NCBI GenBank assembly: GCA_028290345.1
Contig: JAQGKB010000286.1
Location: 1-12,907 of the forward strand
DNA from: Hyphomicrobiales bacterium
GTDB taxonomy: Bacteria; Pseudomonadota; Alphaproteobacteria; Rhizobiales; Devosiaceae
Direction: 5' to 3'
Length of the DNA stretch: 12,907 bases
Both the position numbers and the translations under genes were made by a program. The notes below the pieces were generated by a model, which did no database searches, was not told where the DNA came from, and saw nothing but the letters and a program-made list of their open reading frames with translations. Below are positions 1 to 6,409 of this stretch, in pieces (positions within the stretch are counted from its first letter, which is position 1; every line of letters starts with the position of its first letter).

Positions 1-221
1 CGGCGTTCTATGTCGGCGGGTTCGTGCTCTGGATATTGGCGGGCTTGACGGCGGGGGCGAGCGTGTGGTTTGCGGCGGCGTCGATTGTGCCGGCGGCGAT
101 CATGGGTTGGCAGATCGCGACGCTCGATGTGCGGGCGCCGGGCAATACGCTGCGGCGGTTCAAGGCGAACCATTGGGTCGGGTTGGCGCTGACGGCGAGT
201 ATTTTCGTGGGGTTGGTATAG
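1..221 (+). CDS. ubiA: UbiA-family prenyltransferase (4-hydroxybenzoate polyprenyltransferase), C-terminal fragment
   Basis: The gene enters from the left edge, and only about the last 72 codons are present, read in frame 3 and ending in TAG at 219-221. The fragment is very hydrophobic, with a helix around LWILAGLTAGASVWFAAAS, and then carries WQIATLDVRAPGNTLRRFKANHWVGL. This fits the usual end of UbiA proteins: W-Q, a TLD/RLD turn, then a phenylalanine-x-x-N segment before the last membrane helix. The family attaches a polyprenyl chain to 4-hydroxybenzoate in the inner membrane during ubiquinone synthesis. The Mg-diphosphate-binding Asp-rich motifs that would prove activity lie outside the window. 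Another UbiA-superfamily member, such as a heme or chlorophyll prenyltransferase, is possible, but the tail fits UbiA best. Confidence 0.8.
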   Translation, partial: AFYVGGFVLWILAGLTAGASVWFAAASIVPAAIMGWQIATLDVRAPGNTLRRFKANHWVGLALTASIFVGLV

Positions 222-255
222 GGGCCGGGAGCGCCAGATTGCACGGCCGTAGTGT

Positions 256-293
256 CTCCCTCCCCCTTGCGGGGAGGGGTCAGGGGTGGGGGT
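256..293. repeat. Palindromic C-rich/G-rich intergenic repeat
   Basis: CCCTCCCC (258-265) pairs with GGGGAGGG (271-278) around a five-base loop, and a second G-rich block follows to 293. Elements of this form (CCCTCCCCCTTG..GGGGAGGG..) recur between genes in many GC-rich proteobacteria. It sits just past the ubiA stop, between convergent genes, so it could act as a 3' hairpin. There is no second copy in this window, so its repeat status rests on recall. Confidence 0.5.
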
Positions 294-321
294 ATGCGGC
301 TCCTGCCGGGAACGAAGTTGG

Positions 322-346
322 GTCCTCGGTCGAGCCCGAGGATGAC
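322..346. repeat. Short palindrome resembling a rhizobial intergenic repeat
   Basis: TCCTCGG (323-329) pairs with CCGAGGA (336-342) around a six-base loop and is followed by TGACG. On the minus strand this reads CGTCATCCTCGGGCTCGACC, close to the dispersed GTCATCCTCGGGCTTG-type palindromes I recall from Hyphomicrobiales genomes. It lies ten bases past the lytic transglycosylase stop codon, where it could also serve as a weak terminator hairpin, although no T-run follows. Confidence 0.4.
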
Positions 347-355
347 GAATGGGGG

Positions 356-1279
356 TCAATTCTTCACCACGACACATGCCCCACCCGCAGCCTGCAGTTG
401 GTCGCAAAGCTTCTGTGCCGCCGCTCGGGTGTCGCGGCCGATCATGGCGGCGTAGCGGAGGCGGCGGCCGAAGTTGGGGTTGCGGGCCGCGACCAACATT
501 GGCTGCTCGTCGGCGATCAGCTTGAAGTGAGATTGGGCACGGGTGAATGAGCGCCGGGCGACGGCGGAGGAATAATTCTCCGCCAGTTGAACGCCCCAGG
601 GCTTTAGCGGCGCGCTGGGCGGGGTGAAGCTCTTGACCTTGCTGTTTTGCGCCAGATCGAGGCAGGCGCGCTGGAATGGCATGTCGGGCTGCAGTGCGAA
701 ATCGCTGCTCGCGGCGGTGCCGGCCAGCCATTGCTCGACGGATTGGCCGGTGATGACCTGCACGTAGTCGAGCGTTTCAACGGCGAGGTAGCCGGTGCCG
801 GCGATGAAGCGGGAGACCGCCCCCTCCCCGCCATTGTAGGCTGCCGCCGCGAGCCCCAGATTGCCGAACTTGTCGGTCAGGAAGCGCAGGTAACGGGCCG
901 AGCGGGCCAGCGCCTCGGCGGGATCATAGGCATTGGCCAGCCCCTGCAGCCGCCCGGTGCTGCCAATGAACTGGGCGATGCCCTCCGCCCCGGCGGTGCT
1001 TACGGCGTTGGGGTTGAAGCGGCTCTCCTGCCAGATCAGGCGGGCGAAAAACCCGGTCGGCAGCCTCCAGATAGTGGCGTACCGTTCGATGGCTTGGCAA
1101 ACATCGGCGTCATAGGTCGCGATGCTGATGCAGATTTTTCGTGGCCGGCCGTCATCGTTCTCCCGATCATGGCAATAAGCGCCGACCGGCGCCGGCGTCG
1201 CGGCAAAGCCAGAATTGCCCGGCATGAACAACGGGGCGAGCAGCATGGCGATGAGAAGGCGGCGCAACACCGCAGTCAT
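356..1279 (-). CDS. Secreted lytic transglycosylase (SLT domain) with SPOR-like C-terminus
   Basis: This 307-residue protein is predicted to cleave the MurNAc-GlcNAc bond of peptidoglycan in the periplasm. ATG at 1279 is chosen because GGAG lies about ten bases upstream and the first 26 residues form a signal peptide (RR, a hydrophobic core, then GFA before A27); a longer frame to 1375 adds a non-conserved leader. The SLT fold spans about residues 60-165: IWQES with the presumed catalytic Glu85, GAEGIAQF (98-104), the YDP turn near 118-120 and AAYNGGEGAV (146-155). From about 245 to the end, the segment with AAMIGRDTRAAAQKLCDQL and AGGACVVVKN resembles a SPOR domain, which binds denuded glycan strands at division sites. 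Cys36, Cys50 and Cys61 could form disulfides. It stands alone, convergent to ubiA and divergent from the aldo/keto reductase. The SLT call is firm and the SPOR call moderate. Confidence 0.88.
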   Translation of the reverse strand: MTAVLRRLLIAMLLAPLFMPGNSGFAATPAPVGAYCHDRENDDGRPRKICISIATYDADVCQAIERYATIWRLPTGFFARLIWQESRFNPNAVSTAGAEGIAQFIGSTGRLQGLANAYDPAEALARSARYLRFLTDKFGNLGLAAAAYNGGEGAVSRFIAGTGYLAVETLDYVQVITGQSVEQWLAGTAASSDFALQPDMPFQRACLDLAQNSKVKSFTPPSAPLKPWGVQLAENYSSAVARRSFTRAQSHFKLIADEQPMLVAARNPNFGRRLRYAAMIGRDTRAAAQKLCDQLQAAGGACVVVKN

Positions 1280-1415
1280 TCCGGCGCTCCATGTCGGGCA
1301 AGCGAGGATGGCCAACGCCGGTCGACTCGTCGAGTTCCGCGACCAATAGCCGTCGTGTTTCGGCAGTAGCGGCATGCTATTAGCCGGATCGAGGCTTACT
1401 CAGAAGGATAGCATC

Positions 1416-2399
1416 ATGGAAAGCAGAAAACTTGGAAGTCAGGGTCTGACGGTCAGCGCCGAGGGGCTCGGCTGCATGGGCATGAGTGCGTTTTACGGGC
1501 CGAGTGACGAAGCGGAAAACCTCGCCACCATCGCCCGCGCGCTCGAACTCGGCATCACTTTTTTCGATACGGCGGAAATCTACGGGCCGTTCAAGAATGA
1601 AATGCTGCTGGCCAAGGCCTTTGCCGGCAAGCGCGACAAGGTGATCATCGCCACCAAGGTCGGATCGGAAGTGACCGATGACGGCCAGCGGCTCGCGGTC
1701 AACGGCACGCCCGGGTACATTCGCAAGGCGATCGAACGTTCGCTGCGGCATCTGCAGACCGACTATGTCGATCTTTACTATCTGCACCGGATCGATCCGC
1801 AGGTTCCGATCGAGGAAACCGTCGGGGCGCTGCGCGATCTCGTGGCCGAGGGCAAGGTGCGCTATATCGGCGTTTCGGAAGCCGCTCCCGCCACCATCCG
1901 GCGGGCCCACGCGGTGCATCCCCTGACGGCGGTGCAGACCGAATATTCGCTGTTCGAACGCAGCGTCGAAAACAACGACGTGCTGGACACGGTGCGCGAA
2001 CTGGGCATCGGCTTCGTGCCCTATTCCCCGCTGGGCCGGGGTTTCCTTACCGGCACGATCCAGAATACCGCAACGCTCGACGCCACCGACTTCCGGCGAG
2101 GCGATCCGCGGCTGCAGGGCGACAACTTCGCTGCCAACATGAGGCTGGTCGAAAAGATCAAGGCGATCGCGGAAAGCAGGGGGATTACCCCGTCGCAACT
2201 GGCGCTAGCCTGGGTGATGAGCCAGGGCACCGTGCCAATTCCGGGCACGCGGCGCCTCAAGTACCTCGAGGAAAACGTCGCCGCTACCGCGGTGTCGCTC
2301 AGCGACGATGATCTAGCGGCGCTGGACGAGGCGGCGCCGATTGGCGCTGCGGCCGGCGATCGCTATCCGGAAGTGGGGATGAAGGGTCTCAATCACTGA
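1416..2399 (+). CDS. Aldo/keto reductase
   Basis: This 327-residue protein is a cytosolic NADP(H)-dependent oxidoreductase reducing aldehydes or ketones; its substrate cannot be told from sequence. ATG at 1416 has AGAAGGA upstream and begins MESRKLGSQGLTVSAEGLGC, the usual start of the family. The catalytic tetrad is complete: Asp51 and Tyr56 in FDTAEIYG, Lys81 in IATKVG and His124 in YYLHRID. Other family marks are YIGVSE (150-155), VQTEYSLFER (173-182), VPYSPLGRGFLTG (201-213) and the cofactor-binding IPGTRR (275-280). The LGCMGMSAFYG start points to the AKR13-like group rather than the short 2,5-diketogluconate reductases. It is a single-gene unit ending at a clear terminator, and no regulator is adjacent. 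Confidence 0.93.
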   Translation: MESRKLGSQGLTVSAEGLGCMGMSAFYGPSDEAENLATIARALELGITFFDTAEIYGPFKNEMLLAKAFAGKRDKVIIATKVGSEVTDDGQRLAVNGTPGYIRKAIERSLRHLQTDYVDLYYLHRIDPQVPIEETVGALRDLVAEGKVRYIGVSEAAPATIRRAHAVHPLTAVQTEYSLFERSVENNDVLDTVRELGIGFVPYSPLGRGFLTGTIQNTATLDATDFRRGDPRLQGDNFAANMRLVEKIKAIAESRGITPSQLALAWVMSQGTVPIPGTRRLKYLEENVAATAVSLSDDDLAALDEAAPIGAAAGDRYPEVGMKGLNH

Positions 2400-2401
2400 A
2401 T

Positions 2402-2441
2402 AAAAAAAAGGCCGACCTCGCAAAAGGTCGGCCTAGATTTT
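2402..2441. terminator. Bidirectional rho-independent terminator
   Basis: AGGCCGACCT (2409-2418) pairs perfectly with AGGTCGGCCT (2425-2434) around a six-base loop. An eight-A run lies on the left (2402-2409) and AGATTTT on the right. Read rightwards it ends the aldo/keto reductase transcript three bases past its stop. Read leftwards it has an uninterrupted U8 tract and would end transcripts from the minus-strand gene at 2596-3138. Confidence 0.9.
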
Positions 2442-2538
2442 CAGCGCTTTGGAGGTCGACTGAATTTCGGGGTCGTGAGTTAGAAACGAGCGACGCCGCT
2501 TCTGGTTGCAGCGTTGATCGACGGTGATCAAGAATGTT

Positions 2539-2572
2539 CCTGAGGGCTGACCGGCAAAGGCCAGCCCTCAGG
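2539..2572 (-). terminator. Strong hairpin after the DUF6101-like gene, without a U-tract
   Basis: CCTGAGGGCTG (2539-2549) pairs with CAGCCCTCAGG (2562-2572). The stem continues past one A/C mismatch with two further G-C pairs. It starts 23 bases past the stop of the minus-strand gene. Leftward transcription then meets AACATTCTTG rather than a T-run, so it may protect a 3' end or cause pausing, with the hairpin at 2409-2434 acting as the true terminator. Confidence 0.5.
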
Positions 2573-2595
2573 CACTTTGGAGAGCGGGAAACTGA

Positions 2596-3138
2596 CTAGT
2601 TGCCGTCGGCTGAGCCTGGCTTGCGGCGGTTGAGGAAACGAGCGCGACGCTGGCTGTCCGCGGCAAGCTTGCGGCGCGCGGTGGCGGCGCCGAGCATGAC
2701 CCCGTCAACCTGCTGGCTGTAGGGCAGCAGCTTGCCATCGCCGGCCTTGATGAACAGCGGCAGGCGGAGCTTGCGACCCCAGTTCTGCCATTCGGCGACG
2801 ACGTTGTGGTTGCCGATTTCTTCGAAGACACGGTAGTTGAGTTCCGGATCGCCGTGCACCAGTTCAATGGCGCTGGAGAGAACCCCCTCTTCGGAAATCA
2901 TGGTGGCGACGGCTACGCCGACGAATTCAGCCACCGGCACCTTGATCTTGATGGCGACTCCGCTCTTTTCGAGCGTCCGCCGAATGGTTACGGTCTTGGC
3001 TGGCTCCTTTGGACCATCGTCATTGGCCGCGCCAAAGGGCTTGAATGCCAGAGACTTGGAGACGTCGCTGGCCCTGGCGCGATAATCTCCGAACAACACG
3101 ACCACCGACGAACCTTCTATTCCGATGCCACGGGCCAT
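2596..3138 (-). CDS. DUF6101-like hypothetical protein
   Basis: The function of this 180-residue protein is unknown. ATG at 3138 is chosen over the open frame to 3201 because AGGAAGG sits about ten bases upstream. No signal peptide or membrane helix is visible. Residues 48-150 hold a compact region: TVTIRRTLEKSGVAIKIKVPV, EFVGVAV (71-77), IELVHGDPELNYRVFE (91-106), VVAEWQNWGRKLRLPLFI (113-130), then VMLGAATARRK. The tail is basic (RRARFLNRRKPG). The order 'target value, AEWQ-W, LPL, GA-ARRR, RRKPG' matches my memory of DUF6101, an alphaproteobacterial family often found near ubiA. The basic tail could bind nucleic acid, but nothing proves it. The gene is transcribed away from the cysQ-like operon out of a shared TTAA-rich region. 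Confidence 0.65.
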   Translation of the reverse strand: MARGIGIEGSSVVVLFGDYRARASDVSKSLAFKPFGAANDDGPKEPAKTVTIRRTLEKSGVAIKIKVPVAEFVGVAVATMISEEGVLSSAIELVHGDPELNYRVFEEIGNHNVVAEWQNWGRKLRLPLFIKAGDGKLLPYSQQVDGVMLGAATARRKLAADSQRRARFLNRRKPGSADGN

Positions 3139-3445
3139 TTCGCAAAACCTTCCTGTTAACCTCGAGAGCTTTTTGCTTTGCTGCCCTCTTTGTCCATCCA
3201 ATGTAGCGCGCCGACTTACTGGCCGGCTTAAGAAATTGGGTTAAGTTTAGGTAGCTTCGAAAAGGGTTAGCGGGTCGTCACCTCCTGTAAGGGGCAGTTA
3301 ACTCAAGAAACTGGCTTTGCATTAACCGCGCATTTCCCCAGTCTCATTTGCGCCCTCAAAACGACAGAATGCGCTCCAGTCTGGCGACGCTTGCCCTTGC
3401 GGGTGGCTGGGCCTAGAAGAGCCCGAACCTTTTTACCGGACCGAC
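3139..3445. other. 307-base divergent intergenic region with a cluster of TTAA motifs
   Basis: The region separates the starts of the minus-strand DUF6101-like gene and the plus-strand phosphatase operon and must hold both promoters. It contains TTAA at 3156, 3228, 3241, 3298 and 3322, two of them TTAACC, which stands out in a GC-rich sequence. The alphaproteobacterial cell-cycle regulator CtrA binds TTAA-N7-TTAA; here the closest pair (3228 and 3241) is spaced by nine bases, so the match is imperfect. I see no small gene with a good ribosome-binding site and no RNA gene. Confidence 0.5.
3391..3419 (+). promoter_or_regulatory. Candidate sigma-70-type promoter of the phosphatase operon
   Basis: TTGCCC (3391-3396) and TAGAAG (3414-3419) are separated by exactly 17 bases and each match the -35 and -10 consensus at four of six positions. 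The start codon follows 27 bases after the -10 box. The fit is moderate, and a GC-rich genome offers chance matches. Confidence 0.3.
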
Positions 3446-4294
3446 ATGCCCGAAGCGTTTTCGACAAGTGCTGCGCAGGACCTCGAGCTTTTGCGCTCGG
3501 CGGCAGTGACCGCCGGAATTATCGCCGCCGGCTATTTCCGGCGTGACCTCAAGACCTGGACCAAGGAATTCGGCTCACCGGTCACCGAGGCCGATATCCT
3601 GGTCGACAAGTTCCTGCACAATTCCCTTTTGGCAGCGCGGCGCGACTATGGCTGGCTCAGCGAGGAGACGGCCGACAATCCCGAGCGGCTCCAGCACCGG
3701 CGCATCTTCATCGTCGATCCGATCGACGGTACGCGCGGCTTCATCCGCGGCGAGGATAGCTGGACGGTATCGCTGGCGGTGGTCGAAGATGGGGTGCCGA
3801 TCGCGGGCGTTGTCTATGCCCCGGTGCGCGACGAAATGTACGATGCCTTTGCCGGCGGCGGGGCGCGGCTCAATGGCGCGCCGCTGACCCGTCGCTGCGT
3901 TCCCGGCCGTGGGCCGGTGATCCCCGCGCCCGGCGCCGTGCATCAGGAGCTGCAGGCGGCGGGGCTCGACTATGTGCGCGGCCCGGCCCTGCCCTCGCTC
4001 GCCTACCGGCTGGTGCAGGTTGCGACGGGAACACTCGATGGCGCAGTTGCCCGGCGCGGCTCGCAGGATTGGGATATTGCCGGGGCGGCAATCATCCTTG
4101 CGGAGGCTGGCATCGAGCTTGAGGATGTGTGCGTCGGCCGCCCGATATTCAATCGCGCGGAAGTCCGCCACGGTGCGCTTGCAGCGCTCAGTGACAACAG
4201 CCTAAAAGCGCTGGTGCACGGGGCGCTGCTACGGGTCTATGGCTGCCCCGAAACGTCGAGCGACATTGCCGGTATGGAGAACAGCACGTCATGA
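3446..4294 (+). CDS. cysQ: Inositol-monophosphatase-family phosphatase, CysQ-like 3'(2'),5'-bisphosphate nucleotidase
   Basis: This 282-residue cytosolic protein belongs to the Mg-dependent, lithium-sensitive phosphatase family. The metal site is complete: Glu73 in WLSEET, Asp91 and Asp94 in VDPIDGTRGF, and Asp210 in QDWDIAGAAIILAEAG, plus Asp50 in VTEADILVD. CysQ removes the 3'-phosphate of PAP formed in sulfate assimilation; inositol-1-phosphate or another sugar phosphate remains possible, since the substrate loops are not diagnostic by eye. The ribosome-binding site is weak, so the start is less sure than the domain; the conserved part begins near residue 12. The stop overlaps the next gene as ATGA (4291-4294), which suggests translational coupling. 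The last 30 residues (after LSDNSLKALVHGAL) look like a lineage-specific tail. Confidence 0.85.
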   Translation: MPEAFSTSAAQDLELLRSAAVTAGIIAAGYFRRDLKTWTKEFGSPVTEADILVDKFLHNSLLAARRDYGWLSEETADNPERLQHRRIFIVDPIDGTRGFIRGEDSWTVSLAVVEDGVPIAGVVYAPVRDEMYDAFAGGGARLNGAPLTRRCVPGRGPVIPAPGAVHQELQAAGLDYVRGPALPSLAYRLVQVATGTLDGAVARRGSQDWDIAGAAIILAEAGIELEDVCVGRPIFNRAEVRHGALAALSDNSLKALVHGALLRVYGCPETSSDIAGMENSTS

Positions 4295-4524
4295 CCGAAA
4301 CCCATCCCAAGCAGCTGCTGCACCTGGTGATCGGCGGCGAACTCGAAGACATCAAGGACATCACTTTCAAGGATTTGAACGCGGTCGATATCGTCGGGGT
4401 CTATCCGAACTATGCCGCGGCCTATGCGGTGTGGAAGCAGAAGGCGCAGATGACGGTCGACAATGCTGAGATGCGCTATTTCATCGTGCATCTGCATAAG
4501 CTGCTCGAGCCCGAACACCATTGA
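4291..4524 (+). CDS. DUF4170 small conserved protein
   Basis: This 77-residue protein has no known function. The sequence fits DUF4170, a small alphaproteobacterial family: LHLVIGGELEDIKDITFKDL (11-30), VDIVGVYPNYAAAYAVWKQKAQ (32-53), TVDNAEMRYFIVHLHKLL (55-72). It has no membrane helix or signal peptide and should be a compact cytosolic domain. A GGAG at 4276-4279 serves the ATG at 4291. It overlaps the phosphatase upstream by ATGA and the acyltransferase-like gene downstream by TTGA, so three genes are likely made from one coupled transcript. In relatives, as I recall, it sits between the same phosphatase and lipid A core genes, hinting at a link to envelope lipid synthesis, though only by association. 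Confidence 0.85.
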   Translation: MTETHPKQLLHLVIGGELEDIKDITFKDLNAVDIVGVYPNYAAAYAVWKQKAQMTVDNAEMRYFIVHLHKLLEPEHH

Positions 4525-5249
4525 GCGAAACCGAACCCGCCGGCGGGCTGCCGCCGCCACGGTTTCTGATCGACGCGCCTTGGTTCCGCAATTTCGTCGG
4601 CGCGAGGGTGATCGGCGGCTGGGTGCGCTGGGTGATCCGCACTGCCCGACCGCGTTATTTCCCGCCCGACTATCTGCAGAATTGCGCGGCGCTGGAACCA
4701 GCGATCTATGTCTCGTGGCACGCCAATGTGTTGGCGACGCCGTTGCTCGCGCCGGACATGAAAAATCTCGTCACGATGAGTTCGCCGCATCCGGATGGGC
4801 GAATGGGCGCGGCACTGGCGGAATCGTTCGGGCTCACGACGATCAAGGCCACCGGAGTCAGTTTCAAGCAGAGCGAGGGCACCGGCGGGGTGGCGGGGTT
4901 CCGGGCCATGCTGCGGGTGCTCAAATCCGGCAAGTCGATCTTTCTCAATGCCGAAGTGCCGCCCACTCCCGGACGCCTCGTCGGACGTGGCGTGGTGGCA
5001 CTGGCGCGGCTGTCTGGGCGGCCGATCATCCCGGTGGCGGCGGCGAGCCGCAAGCGCAGGATCATCGAGCGGCTGTGGGACAAGATGCAGGTCAACTATC
5101 CCAATTCGGATTGGGCCGTGGTCGGCGCGCCGGTGATGTGGGTCAATGACGAGATCGATGACGAGGCGGTGATGGCACAGCTCAAGGCCGATCTTGATGC
5201 TGCCTATGCAAAGGCGCTGGAGCTCGCCGACGTGGAACTGAAAGCCTAG
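4521..5249 (+). CDS. DUF374-family lysophospholipid acyltransferase-like protein
   Basis: This 242-residue protein resembles the DUF374 branch of the PlsC-like acyltransferases, which transfer acyl chains to glycerolipids or lipid A-type acceptors at the inner membrane. Visible marks are YVSWHAN with His67, MSSPHPDGRMG with His90 and Asp92 (corresponding to the family's S-x-S-x-DG segment), FGLTTIKATG, GGVAGFRAMLRVLKSGKSIFL (122-142), and RGVVALARLSGRPIIPVAAAS (156-176). The usual TPDGPRGP block reads NAEVPPTPGR here, so the phosphate-binding region differs. The start is TTG at 4521, inside the DUF4170 stop (TTGA), and conserved sequence begins soon after, near PRFLIDAPWFRN. The stop is in a CTAG shared with the convergent gene. 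The acyltransferase fold is likely; the substrate is unknown. Confidence 0.75.
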   Translation: MSETEPAGGLPPPRFLIDAPWFRNFVGARVIGGWVRWVIRTARPRYFPPDYLQNCAALEPAIYVSWHANVLATPLLAPDMKNLVTMSSPHPDGRMGAALAESFGLTTIKATGVSFKQSEGTGGVAGFRAMLRVLKSGKSIFLNAEVPPTPGRLVGRGVVALARLSGRPIIPVAAASRKRRIIERLWDKMQVNYPNSDWAVVGAPVMWVNDEIDDEAVMAQLKADLDAAYAKALELADVELKA

Positions 5250-6409
5250 TCCTCGCCCGCGATCGAGGCGACGATTGCCGCCATCGCGCCCGGACCGCCG
5301 ATGCGTTCGCGGCCGATGGCAGAAAGGCGCGCCCGTTCGGGGTCGTCGGTCAGCAGTTTTTTCAGCACCGTGGCGATGCGGCTCGGGTCGGGCTCGACAA
5401 CCACCCTCGCCTCGCCGAACAGCGCGTTCTCGTCCCGGACGCGGCTTCCGCGATCGCGGGGGTTGATGAAGGTGATGGCGGGCTTGCCCAGCCCGAGGGA
5501 CTGGATGGTCGCGGTTCCGGCCTGCGACAGCACGAGATCGGACGCATCAAGCAGATTGCCAATGGTGCCGCGCGCCATGTGGACGGTGATCGTGTCGTCC
5601 GAAAGGGTGCCGAGATCGCCGGCTTCGCCGGTCATCGGCCCGGTGAGCCGGAGGCCGGCGGCTTCGGCCAGGAGCATCGGAGAAACCGGGCTGGCGACGG
5701 CAAGGAAGATGTCGGGCAGGATTTCGGGATCGAGCTTGCGCAGCGCCTCGATCTGCAAGCCAAAGCTTTCGCTGACGAGGTGCCGGCTGCCGGGCAAGAG
5801 CGTGATCGCCTTGCCGCGGCTGCGACGGCTTTGGGCGTCGTACTCACCGAGCGGAATTGCATCCATCATGACGTTGCCGGCGCAGCGGGCATCGATGCCA
5901 AGCTCACGCAAGGGCGCGGCGAGCCGATCGCTGCGGCAGAACACGGCTTTGGCGGTGTGCTTGATCAGCCAGCGCTCGACCGCCGAATAGGGACGGCCGA
6001 AGCCGGTCTTGTAGACGTCCAGATAGGTGATGTTGCGGGCGCCGGAGATGAGGCATCCCGCGACGCCGACGAGATCGCCCACGACCACGACGCGATCGTA
6101 AAGCTTATGCACGCGGCGCATGAATTGCAGGCCCGGCCACACGGTGCTGAGCCCGCCGGAGCCGATATCGCGGCCGAGCGAGCCCTTGACGTTGCGCCAG
6201 CCTTCGCTGGGCAGCAATGCGCGCGGACCGACGACCGGGCAGATGCCGGAATAGGCGCCACCCGCCCCGAGCGTCGGATAGGCCTCGGCGCGAAAGTTTT
6301 TTGGCAGATGGCTGACGATCGCCGCGGCGATGGAATCCTCGCCATGGCCGTTGGAGACGAAAAGAATGCGGCGCGGAGGTGCTGGATCAACCAAGGCCGT
6401 AACGGACAT
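5246..6409 (-). CDS. LpxB-related glycosyltransferase-like protein
   Basis: This 387-residue protein resembles the 'lipid-A-disaccharide synthase-related' family (TIGR03492 type) and is not LpxB itself. It starts with ILFVSNGHGEDSIAAAI (15-31), where the family has SNGHGED, while true LpxB has a GExSGD motif. It has LLPGSRH (204-210), the hallmark shared with LpxB and MurG-like GT-B enzymes, and a C-terminal nucleotide-sugar-site-like segment ASDLVLSQAGTATIQSLGLG (289-308). VVVVGDLVGVAGCL (107-120) closes the N-terminal Rossmann half. ATG at 6409 is preferred (GAGG eight bases upstream); frames to 6439 add residues before it. It overlaps the DUF2093 stop by 23 bases and shares CTAG stops with the DUF374 gene. 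It probably transfers a sugar to a lipid at the inner membrane; donor and acceptor are unknown. Confidence 0.75.
   Translation of the reverse strand: MSVTALVDPAPPRRILFVSNGHGEDSIAAAIVSHLPKNFRAEAYPTLGAGGAYSGICPVVGPRALLPSEGWRNVKGSLGRDIGSGGLSTVWPGLQFMRRVHKLYDRVVVVGDLVGVAGCLISGARNITYLDVYKTGFGRPYSAVERWLIKHTAKAVFCRSDRLAAPLRELGIDARCAGNVMMDAIPLGEYDAQSRRSRGKAITLLPGSRHLVSESFGLQIEALRKLDPEILPDIFLAVASPVSPMLLAEAAGLRLTGPMTGEAGDLGTLSDDTITVHMARGTIGNLLDASDLVLSQAGTATIQSLGLGKPAITFINPRDRGSRVRDENALFGEARVVVEPDPSRIATVLKKLLTDDPERARLSAIGRERIGGPGAMAAIVASIAGED

Noticed and set aside
647..1369. 240-codon plus-strand open frame across the lytic transglycosylase
   Set aside because: It has no recognisable domain and is the antisense shadow of a clear SLT protein.
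3228..3244. Canonical CtrA box
   Set aside because: The two TTAA halves are nine bases apart, not seven, so it is reported only as a motif cluster.
4463..5149. 228-codon open frame in another frame over DUF4170 and DUF374
   Set aside because: The two recognised families occupy the correct frame with coupled starts; this one has a random Arg/Gly-rich composition.
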